17,845 bases of DNA from Acanthaster planci (taxonomy: Eukaryota; Echinodermata; Asteroidea; Valvatida; Acanthasteridae), in contig NW_019091385.1 in the NCBI RefSeq assembly GCF_001949145.1, positions 2,938,731-2,956,575 on the forward strand, written 5' to 3'. Shown here in pieces: positions 17,788-17,845 of the stretch. Both the position numbers and the translations under genes were made by a program. Position 1 is the stretch's first letter; every line of letters starts with the position of its first letter. Below the pieces are notes generated by a model. The model was not told the origin of the DNA, did no database searches, and worked only from the letters and a program-made list of their open reading frames with translations.

Positions 17788-17845
17788 TGGGCTGAGACAG
17801 CCTGTGGGCCGAATCATTCGGGGCGCTAATTAAGTGTGCCCAGGG
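17788..17845. repeat. Extra copy of an arm motif at the window edge
   Basis: GCTGAGACAGCCTGTGGGCC followed by GAAT at 17791-17814 repeats, with a two-base difference, the segment complementary to 16508-16531 in the left arm, but lies outside the inverted arms. It is followed by a small palindrome, CCGAATCATTCGG. The repeat family therefore seems to continue past the window. Confidence 0.5.

Overview
The window is eukaryotic nuclear DNA from an animal, most likely a marine invertebrate. It holds one intron-rich gene with ordinary GT-AG introns, a tRNA-derived SINE, TTAA-flanked elements without coding capacity, a minisatellite and long AT-rich stretches with no bacterial-style gene packing. 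The species cannot be fixed from the sequence. The protein is close in length and motif order to vertebrate VPS36 and lacks the zinc-finger inserts of yeast Vps36. The SINE body resembles the type reported from corals, amphioxus, molluscs and lamprey.

The one securely identified gene is VPS36, the ESCRT-II subunit, on the minus strand from the ATG at 15754 to the stop at 7323. I rebuilt it by hand as 13 exons. They sum to 1149 nt (382 codons plus stop), and every junction keeps the reading frame. Introns 3 and 12 are phase 2 and all others are phase 0. The product reads as a GLUE domain (about residues 1-140), a helical linker (about 143-205) and tandem winged-helix domains (about 208-382). 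A canonical poly(A) signal with a GT-rich downstream stretch lies on the minus strand near 6315, so the 3' UTR may be about 1 kb.

The introns carry mobile or repeated DNA. Intron 11 holds a 523-bp MITE with 20-bp perfect inverted ends and TTAA flanks. Intron 8 holds a tRNA-derived SINE on the minus strand. Intron 7 holds a 345-bp TTAA-flanked element made almost wholly of eight 42-bp units. Intron 4 has an NRF1-type palindrome.

Upstream of VPS36 (15870-17845) there is a large, diverged inverted repeat (arms 16396-16787 and 17429-17787), probably a foldback or long-TIR element. A 31-codon ORF points the other way, about 410 bp from the VPS36 start.

The left part (1-6290) has no gene I can support. 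Its clearest structure is a diverged tandem array at about 864-1760, with six or seven copies of a 21-bp near-palindromic core roughly 90-172 bp apart. In five copies an ATG sits zero or one codon upstream of the core, in one common frame. This array is the least explained signal in the window. The rest of the left part is AT-rich non-coding DNA with a few hairpins, one CpG-richer patch with uninformative open frames (4300-4860), and G-run low complexity (5620-5950).
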